Assembly: GCA_024693065.1 (NCBI GenBank)
Contig: JAILLP010000030.1
Location: 120,722 to 184,721 of the forward strand
Source of the DNA: Paludibacteraceae bacterium
Lineage (GTDB): Bacteria > Bacteroidota > Bacteroidia > Bacteroidales > Paludibacteraceae
Direction: 5' to 3'
DNA length: 64,000 bases
Positions within the stretch are counted from its first letter, which is position 1. Each line of letters begins with the position of its first letter. The translations under genes were made by a program, and so were the position numbers. This document shows positions 56,143 to 64,000 of the stretch, one piece after another. The notes below the pieces were generated by a model. That model was not told where the DNA came from, searched no databases, and saw only the letters and a program-made list of their open reading frames with translations.

Positions 56143-56252
56143 GAGCCTAAGGTCTTTAAGGTCGGAGGCCTAACGGCTGGGGGAGCCTAAGGTCTTTAAG
56201 GTCGGAGGCCTAACGGTTGGATTCTAAAGTCTTTAAGGTCGGAGGGCTAAAG
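56143..56252. repeat. Short direct repeats downstream of tRNA-Asn
   Basis: Two 38-nt copies (56143-56180 and 56183-56220) differ at one base; they begin GAGCCTAAGGTCTTTAAGG. A third, degenerate copy (about 56223-56252) keeps GTCTTTAAGGTCGGAGG and runs into more TAAAG units. No ORF is present. This is noncoding sequence between the tRNA and dnaE; short intergenic repeats of similar composition occur in other Bacteroidota. Confidence 0.8.
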
Positions 56253-56339
56253 TCTAAAGGCTAAAGCCTTAATTTTCATCTGGTTACTTTTAGTTAATAA
56301 CTTTTGTTCCAAAATTTCTTTTCCTACTTTTTTTCATTA

Positions 56340-56347
56340 TATTTTTG
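56340..56347 (+). promoter_or_regulatory. -7 box of the dnaE promoter
   Basis: TATTTTTG matches TAnnTTTG exactly and would give a leader of about 28 nt. The -33 region is weak (TTTC at 56315-56318, spacer 21). Confidence 0.5.
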
Positions 56348-56381
56348 CCTTTGTTAGCATTCAATCATAGACCCTAATAAA

Positions 56382-59300
56382 ATGGCGGAATTTGTTCATT
56401 TGCATGTCCACTCACACTACTCCATCCTCGACGGAATGTCGAAGGTGCCGGACTTGGTGGACAAGTGTATGCGGACCGGCATGCGCGCGATGGCGCTGAC
56501 GGACCACGGTAATATGTTCGGCATCAAAGACCTGAAGGACTACGTCAAGAAGGTGAATGGCGCTCCGAAAAAGAAGGTGAAGGAGTGCGAGGAGAACATC
56601 GAGAAGGAGACTGATCCCGCCAAGAAGGCTGAATTGGAGGCTGAACTGGTGAAGCTGAAGGAGAAGGCTGACGCTTTCATCCCTTTCAAGCCTATTATTG
56701 GTACTGAAGCATACTGCGCCCGCCGTACGTTGCATGACAAGGATAAGACGGTGAAGGAGATATCCGCGGAGACGGGTAAGGAACGTATCGTCGACCGTAG
56801 CGGTCACCACCTTATCCTCTTGGCGAAGAACAAGGCGGGGTATAAAAGCCTCTGTAAATTGGCTTCCATCGCCTACACGGAGGGTTATTATGACAACCCT
56901 CGTATCGATAAGAACGTACTGAAACAGTACCACGAGGGGCTCATCGTCTGCTCCGCCTGCTTGGGAGGCGAGATCCCTCAACTGATCATCGCTGGTAAGA
57001 TCGATGAGGCGGAGAAGTCTATCATGTGGTTCAAGGAGATCTTCGGAGACGATTATTACTTGGAGTTGCAGCGTCACAAGACGGACAAGCCGAACGCCGC
57101 CACAGATACCTACGAGCGCCAGCAGATGGTGAACAAGGTGCTGATCGAATTGGCCCGCAAGACCAATACGAAGATCATCGCCACGAACGATGTGCACTTC
57201 GTCGAGGAGGAGCACGGCGAGGCGCACGACCGCCTCATCTGCTTGAGTACGGGCAAGGATTACGACGACCCGAACCGCCTGCACTACACGAAACAGGAGT
57301 GGCTGAAGACGCCGGACGAGATGTACAGCATATTCGAAGACATCCCCGAGGCCCTGACGAACACGCTGGAGATCGCGGACAAGGTGGAGGTGTATGACAT
57401 CGATTCAGATCCTATTATGCCTAAGTTCGATATCCCTGCAGACTTCGGCACGGAGGAGGAGTACCGCAAGAAGTTCACGGAAAAGGACCTCTTCGATGAG
57501 TTCACGCAGAACGAGAGGCATGAGGTGGTGCTGAGCCAAGAGGATGCTGAGAAGAAGATTAAGAAACTGGGTGGATACGAGAAACTGTACCGTATCAAGT
57601 TGGAGGCGGATTACCTCAACAAGTTGGCTTGGGACGGGGCGAAGAAACGCTACGGCGACCATCTGACGGAGGAGCAGATAGAACGTATCACTTTCGAGCT
57701 GCATATCATGAAGACCATGGGATTCCCGGGCTACTTCCTGATCGTGCAGGACTATATCCGCGCCGCCCGCGAGGAGTTGGGTGTGAGCGTGGGGCCAGGC
57801 CGTGGATCCGCCGCAGGCTCGGTGGTGGCGTACTGCCTATGGATCACGGACCTCGATCCGCTGAAGTATGATTTGCTGTTCGAGCGTTTCCTGAACCCTG
57901 ACCGTATCTCCTTGCCCGATATCGACGTCGACTTCGATGATGACGGTCGTAGCAAGGTGCTCACTTGGGTGCGCAAGCGTTATGGCGAGGAGAAGGTGGC
58001 GCATATCATCACCTACGGAACCATGGCGACGAAGTCCTCCGTGGCGGATGTGGGCCGTGTGCAGAAGGTGCCCCTCCCTACGGTGAACGCTATCAAGGCG
58101 TTGATCCCCGACCGTGGATTCGACGAGGAGTCTGTGAAGGCGGTGGAGGGTACTCTGCCTAAGAAGATGCCTAAGGTGAACCTCAAGAACTGCTTCAAAT
58201 ATATCCCGCAGCTGCGAGACATGAAGAACGGTCCGGACGAGAACATCTCCACGATGCTCACCTATGCGCAGGAGCTGGAGGATACCAACCGCCAAGTAGG
58301 TATCCATGCTTGTGGTGTGATCATCGGTGCGGACGACCTGACGAATTTCGCCCCTGTCTGCACCATCCATGATAAAAAATTGGACAAGGATGTGGTGGTG
58401 ACCCAATATGACGGACATGTGGTCGAGTCGGTCGGTTTGATCAAGATGGACTTCCTCGGACTCAGTACCCTGACGTTGATCAAGGAGGCGCTCGCCAACG
58501 TGAAGAAGGCGCGCGGCATCGAGGTGGACATCTCCAACATCCCTATTGATGACGAATTGACCTACCAACTCTATAGTGAGGGCCGTACCATCGGTACGTT
58601 CCAGTTCGAGTCGCCCGGTATGCAGAAATACCTTCGCGAGCTGAAGCCTACGCAGATCACGGACCTGATTGCCATGAATGCGTTGTATCGTCCGGGACCT
58701 ATCGAGTACATCCCTACGTTCATCCGTCGTAAGAATGGTTTGGAGCCTATCGAGTACGATATCCCAGTGATGGAGAAGTACCTCAAGGATACTTATGGCG
58801 TCACTGTCTACCAAGAGCAGGTGATGCTGCTGAGCCGTTTGTTGGCCAACTTCACCCGTGGTGAGGCGGATACCTTGCGTAAGGCGATGGGTAAGAAGAT
58901 CTTTGCCATGCTGGCCATCCTGAAGCCTAAGTTCATCGAGGGCGGTAAGAAGAACGGACATGACCCTGAGATTCTGGAAAAGATATGGAAGGACTGGGAG
59001 AAGTTCGCCTCCTATGCCTTCAACAAATCGCATGCCGCATGTTACGCTTGGGTGGCCTACCAAACCGGTTACCTGAAGGCGCATTACCCGGCGGAGTACA
59101 TGGCCGCCAACCTGACGCTCAGCAAGGATAACATCACCGATGTGCAGAAATTCATGGAGGAGTGCAAGTCCATGAAGATCAAGGTGAAGGGACCTGACGT
59201 GAACGAGTCCGAACTGAACTTCACCGTGAACCAGACGGGTGAGATCCGCTTCGGATTGGGAGGCGTCAAGGGCGTCGGAGAGGGTGCGGTGATGGCGATC

Positions 59301-60272
59301 GTGTCCGAGCGGGAGAAGAACGGTCCGTACACCTCCATCTTCGATTTCGTGGAGCGTGTCGACCTTAAGGCCTGCAACAGAAAGACGATCGAGAGCTTGG
59401 CGTTGTCGGGCGCATTCGACTCCCTTCCGAACTGCACCAGGGAGCAGATTATGTCGCCTACGGACAAGGGCCGTACCGTCTCGGAGGTTCTCTGTCAATA
59501 TGGCACGCAATGCAAACTGGCCGCGCAGAGTAATGTGCAGTCCCTCTTCGGTGGGGATGTGGGCATGAAACCGCAGCAGCCTATATTGCCGAAGGCGGAG
59601 GCGTGGTCCGATTTGTATCGCTTGGAAAAAGAGCGTGAATTGGTGGGAATATATCTTTCTGCCCATCCGCTTGATGCATATTACGTATTTTTAAATTATA
59701 TTTGCAATGTGAGGATGAATGATATGGAGACGGACGCAAGTTTCGGAGCCAATCATTTGGACCAGGAGTTGATGATGGGAGGCGTCATCACGGAGGCGGT
59801 CTCCACTGTCTCGAAGAAGGGTACTCCTTGCCGCTTCATCACGGTGGAGGATTATTCGGGGTCCCATCGTTTCGCCCTCTTCCGTTCAGAGGACATCGTG
59901 AAGTTCTCTCCGTACGAGAAGGGCATGATGGTCTTCATCAGCGGTAGTTACACTAAGCGGCGGTATGGAGATTTCATCGACTTCAACATCGCCACGGTGA
60001 AGCCTTTGGCGGAGGAGAGTAGGGATTTCTCAGGAAACCTGACGATCAAGATTAAGGAGGAGAATGTCACGCCGGACTTTGTCACTAACTTTTTGTCATT
60101 GATCGAAGGACAAGATGGCAATGTGAACCTCTCCTTGGCGGTGGTGGAACCATCCACGGGTAACCCTGTGACTGTGACGTCCCGCACGAGGAAGATAAAG
60201 CTCACGCGGCCTCTGATGGAGTACCTCGAACAGATGCGTCAGGAGGGAACGGTGGATTTGAACGTCGCCTGA
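56382..60272 (+). CDS. dnaE: DNA polymerase III alpha subunit
   Basis: Replicative polymerase of 1296 residues, slightly longer than the E. coli protein. The PHP domain opens HLHVHSHYSILDG (residues 6-18) with 'LTDHGN' at about 39-44, keeping the His residues that bind metal in active PHP domains. A Lys/Glu-rich helical insert (about 57-100) splits the PHP domain, as in related Bacteroidales. The polymerase active site has PDIDVDF with Asp513 and Asp515, and Asp690 in 'KMDFLG' as the likely third carboxylate. 'GPGRGSAAGS' (about 470) is the palm glycine loop. QSLFGG (from Gln1053) resembles a beta-clamp-binding motif, followed by an OB-fold (about 1130-1200). There is no 3'-5' exonuclease domain, so it is not PolC. 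Transcribed alone from a -7 box at 56340. Confidence 0.97.
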   Translation: MAEFVHLHVHSHYSILDGMSKVPDLVDKCMRTGMRAMALTDHGNMFGIKDLKDYVKKVNGAPKKKVKECEENIEKETDPAKKAELEAELVKLKEKADAFIPFKPIIGTEAYCARRTLHDKDKTVKEISAETGKERIVDRSGHHLILLAKNKAGYKSLCKLASIAYTEGYYDNPRIDKNVLKQYHEGLIVCSACLGGEIPQLIIAGKIDEAEKSIMWFKEIFGDDYYLELQRHKTDKPNAATDTYERQQMVNKVLIELARKTNTKIIATNDVHFVEEEHGEAHDRLICLSTGKDYDDPNRLHYTKQEWLKTPDEMYSIFEDIPEALTNTLEIADKVEVYDIDSDPIMPKFDIPADFGTEEEYRKKFTEKDLFDEFTQNERHEVVLSQEDAEKKIKKLGGYEKLYRIKLEADYLNKLAWDGAKKRYGDHLTEEQIERITFELHIMKTMGFPGYFLIVQDYIRAAREELGVSVGPGRGSAAGSVVAYCLWITDLDPLKYDLLFERFLNPDRISLPDIDVDFDDDGRSKVLTWVRKRYGEEKVAHIITYGTMATKSSVADVGRVQKVPLPTVNAIKALIPDRGFDEESVKAVEGTLPKKMPKVNLKNCFKYIPQLRDMKNGPDENISTMLTYAQELEDTNRQVGIHACGVIIGADDLTNFAPVCTIHDKKLDKDVVVTQYDGHVVESVGLIKMDFLGLSTLTLIKEALANVKKARGIEVDISNIPIDDELTYQLYSEGRTIGTFQFESPGMQKYLRELKPTQITDLIAMNALYRPGPIEYIPTFIRRKNGLEPIEYDIPVMEKYLKDTYGVTVYQEQVMLLSRLLANFTRGEADTLRKAMGKKIFAMLAILKPKFIEGGKKNGHDPEILEKIWKDWEKFASYAFNKSHAACYAWVAYQTGYLKAHYPAEYMAANLTLSKDNITDVQKFMEECKSMKIKVKGPDVNESELNFTVNQTGEIRFGLGGVKGVGEGAVMAIVSEREKNGPYTSIFDFVERVDLKACNRKTIESLALSGAFDSLPNCTREQIMSPTDKGRTVSEVLCQYGTQCKLAAQSNVQSLFGGDVGMKPQQPILPKAEAWSDLYRLEKERELVGIYLSAHPLDAYYVFLNYICNVRMNDMETDASFGANHLDQELMMGGVITEAVSTVSKKGTPCRFITVEDYSGSHRFALFRSEDIVKFSPYEKGMMVFISGSYTKRRYGDFIDFNIATVKPLAEESRDFSGNLTIKIKEENVTPDFVTNFLSLIEGQDGNVNLSLAVVEPSTGNPVTVTSRTRKIKLTRPLMEYLEQMRQEGTVDLNVA

Positions 60273-60400
60273 CCTCACTTGTGGCATGGTTTTTGTGCAA
60301 TTGATAGTAAGATGGACTCGACGAATTGATTTTCAACCCGTTGTCCATGTGATTTTATTGGAAAGTTGAATCTTTAGAACTCACCTAAATAATTTCGAGT

Positions 60401-60712
60401 ATGATTAATATTACAGATGCTAATTACGAAGAGATGGTTAAGAGCGACAAACTCTTAGTGTTGGATTTCGGCGCAAGCTGGTGTGTCCCTTGTAAGAACG
60501 TGGCCGTCGTCTTGGAGGAATTGTCCGAAACGTATGCTGACCGTGTGGTGATCGGCAAGGTGGATGTGGACGATAACCCCGACTTGGTCGGCATGTATAA
60601 GGTGCGTAATGTTCCAACTATCTTTTTGGTTCGTAACGGACAAATCATCGACAAGATGGTTGGCGGATATCCGAAGCCGGATATCGTCGCTAAGATTGAA
60701 GCTAATTTATAA
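60401..60712 (+). CDS. trxA: Thioredoxin with WCVPC active site
   Basis: A 103-residue cytoplasmic thioredoxin with no signal peptide. It reduces protein disulfides using the active site W27-C28-V29-P30-C31-K32; classical thioredoxins have Gly, not Val, between the first Cys and Pro. The cis-Pro is Pro72 in 'NVPTI', and 'VDVDDNP' and 'GGYPKP' are in their usual places. The 128-bp gap after dnaE has no convincing terminator or -7 box, so its promoter is not identified. It is followed after 8 nt by the small membrane protein gene, pointing to one transcript with the sirtuin gene. Confidence 0.95.
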   Translation: MINITDANYEEMVKSDKLLVLDFGASWCVPCKNVAVVLEELSETYADRVVIGKVDVDDNPDLVGMYKVRNVPTIFLVRNGQIIDKMVGGYPKPDIVAKIEANL

Positions 60713-60720
60713 TTCTGCGT

Positions 60721-61122
60721 ATGGATTCATCTGATTTCATATACATATTGCTTGTCGTCGGCATCTTTGTCTATTCCATCATGAAAAGCAAGATAAAGGC
60801 GGCGGAGAACAGGGAGGAAAGTAAGGCCAAATCACAGACGATAAGTTCGGGTGTGGAGCCGATGACGACACCTTTCAAGGAGAGGATCGCATCTGACAAA
60901 AAAAGATCCTCTAGTCCTTTCCTGACAACGGAAATGGAGACGTACGATTCGGCCAAGAATGTGCGGAAACAGAAGACGCAACCTCAGAAAAATGTTCGCA
61001 AAGATGCCTCTTCCTCTATGGCGGGTGCTGACATGGATTGCTCGGACGGATTCTCTTTCAAGACGGCGGAGGATGCGAAACGTGCTTTCATTGCCTCGGA
61101 AATTTGGAATAGGAAATATTAA
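60721..61122 (+). CDS. Small membrane-anchored protein of unknown function
   Basis: A 133-residue protein: one N-terminal transmembrane helix (about 6-21, 'FIYILLVVGIFVYSIM') with positive residues after it (KSKIK), so the bulk should face the cytoplasm. Residues 25-100 are polar, Lys/Ser/Glu-rich and likely disordered. The end 'AEDAKRAFIASEIWNRKY' is a conserved tail of short Bacteroidales proteins that I know only as hypothetical. It lies 8 nt after trxA and 15 nt before the sirtuin gene. I do not assign a function. Confidence 0.8.
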   Translation: MDSSDFIYILLVVGIFVYSIMKSKIKAAENREESKAKSQTISSGVEPMTTPFKERIASDKKRSSSPFLTTEMETYDSAKNVRKQKTQPQKNVRKDASSSMAGADMDCSDGFSFKTAEDAKRAFIASEIWNRKY

Positions 61123-61137
61123 CGAATCAATTATACC

Positions 61138-61839
61138 ATGGGAAAGAAACGGTTGGTTGTTTTGACGGGGGCTGGCATCAGCGCGGAGAGTGGTATCAGC
61201 ACGTTCCGTGATTCGGACGGTCTCTGGAACGAGTATCGTGTGGAGGATGTCGCCACACCGGAGGGCTTTTACCGGAACCCTAAGCTGGTCTTGGACTTCT
61301 ACAACGATATGCGCAAGGATCTGAAGAACCATCAGCCCAACTACGGACATATAGCCCTGAAGGAGTTGGAGGATGATTTCGATGTGAAGATCATCACCCA
61401 AAACGTGGACGACCTGCATGAAAGGGCGGGTAGTTCCTCCATTATCCACCTTCATGGTGAACTGATGAAGGTCTGCTCCTCTAAGGATACGAGCCTTGTG
61501 ACGACCTTGCCTTCCATGGAGAGTGAGATCCACGTGGGGGATAAGGCTTCCGACGGTAGCCAACTGCGTCCTTTCATTGTCTGGTTCAGCGAACCTGTGC
61601 CGATGATCGAGCCTGCCATCGAGTGGGTGGAGCAGGCGGATATCTTTTTAATCGTGGGCAGCTCGTTGGTTGTTTATCCTGCGGCGGGATTGGTCCATTA
61701 CCTGCGTAGGGAGGTGCCTATCTATGTGATAGACCCTAAGCCGGTCACTGTCCCATCGTCCAGGCCCATCTATATGATCCAGAAGGGAGCCTCCGAGGGG
61801 ATGAAGGAGTTCAAATCGATGGTGCTGGCAAAAGAATGA
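61138..61839 (+). CDS. cobB: NAD-dependent protein deacylase (Sir2 family, CobB-like)
   Basis: A 233-residue sirtuin that removes acyl groups from lysine using NAD+. The Rossmann motif GAGISAESGIS (11-21), TQNVD (87-91), the catalytic His106 in HLHG, 'RPFIVWFSE' and 'LIVGSSLVVYPAAGL' are all present, as is the C-terminal 'YVIDPKP'. Two differences from E. coli CobB are visible. The small zinc module is shortened, with only Cys113, so the four-Cys zinc site is absent. In the acyl-pocket motif YxxR, Tyr55 is kept but Met58 replaces the Arg that binds succinyl/malonyl groups. The protein therefore probably acts on acetyl or other uncharged acyl groups; this is inference. Last gene of the trxA cluster. 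Confidence 0.93.
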   Translation: MGKKRLVVLTGAGISAESGISTFRDSDGLWNEYRVEDVATPEGFYRNPKLVLDFYNDMRKDLKNHQPNYGHIALKELEDDFDVKIITQNVDDLHERAGSSSIIHLHGELMKVCSSKDTSLVTTLPSMESEIHVGDKASDGSQLRPFIVWFSEPVPMIEPAIEWVEQADIFLIVGSSLVVYPAAGLVHYLRREVPIYVIDPKPVTVPSSRPIYMIQKGASEGMKEFKSMVLAKE

Positions 61840-61898
61840 TGATAGACTGAAGGGACTTGTTGTTCCCTGTTAGGCGCAAGCATATCAAGCATATAAAG

Positions 61899-61945
61899 AA
61901 AAGCCGGAGGAGTGAAACTGCATCGTTTCGCTCCTCCGGCTTTTT
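61899..61945. terminator. Strong bidirectional terminator
   Basis: A 20-bp stem (61899-61918 with 61925-61944, one G-U mismatch) of GC-rich core GCCGGAGGAG, a 6-nt loop, and A/T runs at both ends. It ends both the sirtuin transcript and the convergent leucine-rich-repeat gene. Confidence 0.9.
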
Positions 61946-61961
61946 GTGATGACCCGACTGC

Positions 61962-64000
61962 CTATCGCACGGTCGTTGTCAATGTCTTTCCGTTCGCCCT
62001 GACGAAATAGATGCCTTGGCTAGGAACGTACAGGGAACGGGTCTCGTTGGCTGCTCCGGTGGAGACAGATATTAGCCTTCCGGAAGGGTCATAGAGGGAT
62101 ACCTCGCCCTCCGCATTGCGGATGTAGATGGTGTGGCCTTCCGACCATACGGCTATGCCGTCGCTTGTGGTAGTGCCAACTCCAACTTCCTCTATGTCCA
62201 CAACTATCCAACCCTCGGGGATACGGTCTTCCCCAAATTCGATTTCCAATGATTTCGGGCAGATGAATTTGCCTGTAGGGGCAACGTCATTGACCCAGGA
62301 TTCGGTTGCGGAACCTGAACTCCAAGAATCAAAGGCGACTCTGATTTCGGAAAGATTGGTACATCCCTCGAACATGGATCTGTAACAACGTAACGATAAG
62401 TCCGTGGCGGGTAATTCAGGCGCTTTCGTAAGACTTGTGCAACCAGCAAACATGCGCTCGTAACAATAAAATGATAATGCCATGGCCTGCAGTTCAGGCG
62501 CTTGCGTTAGGCTAGTACATCCGCTGAACATGCTGCGGTAGCATGATTCTTCCAATGTTGTTGCTGGTAGTTCAGGAGCATGTGTTAGGCTGGTACATCC
62601 GTTGAACATTCCGAGGTAGCATGATCGTGCCAGTGTTGTTGCGAACAATTCTGGGGCATGCGTAAGGCTGGTACATTTATTGAACATTAGTTCATAACAT
62701 TCAGTACCCAATGTCGAGGCTGGCAATTCGGGGGCCTGCGAAAGACTCGAGCATTCGGAGAACATTGACTCATAGCATGTGTTGCATAATGTTATAGCGG
62801 GCAAATTCGGGGCCTGGGTGAGCCCTTTGCAATAGGCGAACATTGAGGCATAACAAGCTGTGTCCAATGTAATGGCAGGCAGTTCGGGAGCATGCGTAAG
62901 GCTAGTGCATCCTTCAAAGAGCTTGTAGAAACAATATTTGTTTGGTATATTGAGTGTCTCGTTGGAGTAGCATAAGAGGTTCATGATGCTTCCGTTTGCC
63001 GCTATTTTGCCTTTCATGTAGAATTTTGTGTAGCTCTTGACGGATGTTGAAAAACCATTAGGATTGTCTCCTCTGAGTAAGGCTTTGTCTCCTGTGTGCT
63101 CTAAAATGACACTCTCGTCATCTTGAAGTTTAATCCAGGTCTCACCGCCATCCAAAGAGTACTGTATATCTGGGTCGTTTTGTGTGTTTTTTATTTTAAA
63201 GGATGAACTGTCTTCTTCTGCCGTGAAAGACAGCATTGTCGGGCAGTCCTCCCATTCTATGACTCTCCATCCTTCAGGGATTCGGTCTATACCGTATTCA
63301 AGAGGCAGTGGTTGCCTGCAGATAAAGGTGCCAGTAGGGGCAACTGAAGCAACCCAAGCATATGTCGTTCCCACCCCCCATTGGATGGATCCCCATTGGG
63401 TGAATCCCACTTTGATTTCAGATAGTTTTTTACATTTAACGAACATTTGGTAATAGCAACCCCTTTCTAAAACTCTTGCGGGCAATTCGGGCGCCTTCGT
63501 CAGATTGGTGCAGTTGTAGAACATTTCGGAATAACAAAAATCTTTCATGATTTTTGCGGGCAATTCGGGCGCCTTCGTCAGATTGGTGCAGTTGTAGAAC
63601 ATGCTGGCGTAACAACCGCTAGCCAGGATTTTTGCGGGCAATTCGGGCGCTTGGGTCAAATTGGTGCAGCCGGAGAATATGCCGGAATAACAATATTCTT
63701 CCAGGATTTTTGCGGGCAATTCGGGTGCTTGGATCAAGTTGGTGCATTGGGAGAACATGTAGCTGTAACAGTCTTCCGCTAAAGTCGTTGCTGGCAGTTC
63801 TGGCGCTTGTGTGAGACTTTCGCATTGTTTGAATAATCTTGTAAAACAATATATTTTAGTAATTTCGGTGCTAAAGCCCACACCGTCCAAAAGACTCATT
63901 ACACTTCCACTTGCGGCTATCTTCCCCGACATTGTGAAATTATAGTAGTGCTGGTCGTTAAAGGAGAATCCGTTGGGGTTGTATCCCCTAAGTAAAGCTT
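61962..64000 (-). CDS. BspA-like leucine-rich-repeat T9SS type A surface protein (5' end outside window)
   Basis: The frame stays open to the window edge, so at least 679 residues are present and the true start is missing; the in-frame Met at 63932 is internal. The visible part is two copies of one module: 'LLRG..PNGFS..', a 'GKIAA.GS.M.LL' stretch, a block of 26-residue repeats of the form 'CY..MF..CT.L..APELPA', then 'F.SW/QW...F.C..' and 'GEDRIPEGW'. Block one has 6 repeats, block two 8. A beta-sandwich-like link (SFTAEEDSSSFKIKN, QYSLDGGETW) joins the modules. The end (about the last 65 residues) is a T9SS type A sorting domain with 'VSLYDPSGRLIS' and 'QGIYFVRANGK'. Such proteins are common in Bacteroidales and thought to be adhesins; ligand unknown. 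Confidence 0.9.
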   Translation of the reverse strand, partial: ALLRGYNPNGFSFNDQHYYNFTMSGKIAASGSVMSLLDGVGFSTEITKIYCFTRLFKQCESLTQAPELPATTLAEDCYSYMFSQCTNLIQAPELPAKILEEYCYSGIFSGCTNLTQAPELPAKILASGCYASMFYNCTNLTKAPELPAKIMKDFCYSEMFYNCTNLTKAPELPARVLERGCYYQMFVKCKKLSEIKVGFTQWGSIQWGVGTTYAWVASVAPTGTFICRQPLPLEYGIDRIPEGWRVIEWEDCPTMLSFTAEEDSSSFKIKNTQNDPDIQYSLDGGETWIKLQDDESVILEHTGDKALLRGDNPNGFSTSVKSYTKFYMKGKIAANGSIMNLLCYSNETLNIPNKYCFYKLFEGCTSLTHAPELPAITLDTACYASMFAYCKGLTQAPNLPAITLCNTCYESMFSECSSLSQAPELPASTLGTECYELMFNKCTSLTHAPELFATTLARSCYLGMFNGCTSLTHAPELPATTLEESCYRSMFSGCTSLTQAPELQAMALSFYCYERMFAGCTSLTKAPELPATDLSLRCYRSMFEGCTNLSEIRVAFDSWSSGSATESWVNDVAPTGKFICPKSLEIEFGEDRIPEGWIVVDIEEVGVGTTTSDGIAVWSEGHTIYIRNAEGEVSLYDPSGRLISVSTGAANETRSLYVPSQGIYFVRANGKTLTTTVR
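62335..62935 (-). repeat. Eight 26-residue LRR repeats, second block
   Basis: Eight copies, about 78 bp each, of 'CY.SMF.GCTSL.HAPELPA.TL'. They are less alike in DNA than the first block, so this block is older or less recently homogenised. Confidence 0.85.
63405..63850 (-). repeat. Six 26-residue LRR repeats, first block, with exact DNA copies
   Basis: Six 78-bp units. A 49-nt stretch is identical in two neighbouring units (63476-63524 and 63554-63602), and the next two units share much of it. Near-identity indicates recent tandem duplication or gene conversion. Confidence 0.85.

Noticed and set aside
56143..56252. Repeats after tRNA-Asn as a CRISPR array
   Set aside because: Copies are only 2 bp apart, the third is decayed, there are no spacers and no cas genes.
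57837..59666. 609-codon open frame antisense to dnaE
   Set aside because: It lies wholly within dnaE on the other strand, is rich in Arg, His and Leu as expected from a complement shadow of a GC-biased gene, and shows no domain.
60365..60397. GTTG-N21-TAATTTCG as the trxA promoter
   Set aside because: The -7-like box ends three bases before the ATG, so transcription would start inside the gene, and it has one mismatch.
61962..63932. Met at 63932 as the start of the LRR protein
   Set aside because: The frame continues to 64000 and encodes 'LLRGYNPNGFSF', a copy of the internal 'LLRGDNPNGFS', so the gene runs off the window.

Overview
The window reads as chromosome of a member of the Bacteroidota, most likely order Bacteroidales. 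The signs are C-terminal sorting domains of the type IX secretion system (T9SS) of both types, promoter elements of the form TAnnTTTG (the Bacteroidota -7 box), a MutS2 and a DnaE typical of the phylum, and a leucine-rich-repeat surface protein of the 'APELPA' kind. Genus cannot be settled from the sequence. There is no sign of a prophage, plasmid, insertion sequence or CRISPR array.

Layout. 1-330 is the 3' end of a T9SS type A cargo gene; it converges on a small outer-membrane beta-barrel gene (420-1109, minus) across a bidirectional terminator. mutS2 follows (1163-3595, minus). From 3666 to 54544 almost everything is two enormous minus-strand genes: giant 1 (3666-28868, 8400 aa) and giant 2 (29195-54544, 8449 aa). 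Upstream lie a PfkB-family sugar/nucleoside kinase (54951-55916, minus), tRNA-Asn(GUU), a cluster of short direct repeats, dnaE (56382-60272, plus), a tight trio of thioredoxin, small membrane protein and sirtuin (60401-61839, plus), a strong bidirectional terminator, and the 3' part of a leucine-rich-repeat T9SS type A protein (61962 to beyond 64000, minus).

The two giants are the notable content. Each has a signal peptide, a shared N-terminal module of about 500-550 residues, a PKD-like domain, an array of about 90 Ig/PKD-like domains (counted by hand from the recurring 'xxC.G' strand) averaging about 84 residues, a final PKD-like domain, and a T9SS type B (CHU_C-like) sorting domain. The arrays are not a simple monomer repeat: over long stretches domains cycle through three types, giving a super-repeat of about 235 residues (about 700 bp). 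Several domains match the same-numbered domain of the other protein, which points to duplication of the whole gene after the array had formed. Giant 2 also carries an insert with 16 cysteines in its N-terminal module. The likely role is a secreted or cell-surface filament of roughly 0.9 MDa; the binding target is unknown.

The rest is mostly housekeeping: mutS2, dnaE and trxA for DNA maintenance and redox, the kinase for metabolism, the sirtuin for NAD-dependent deacylation. Consensus -7 elements sit about 20-30 nt upstream of most start codons here, including giant 2, but not giant 1 or trxA.
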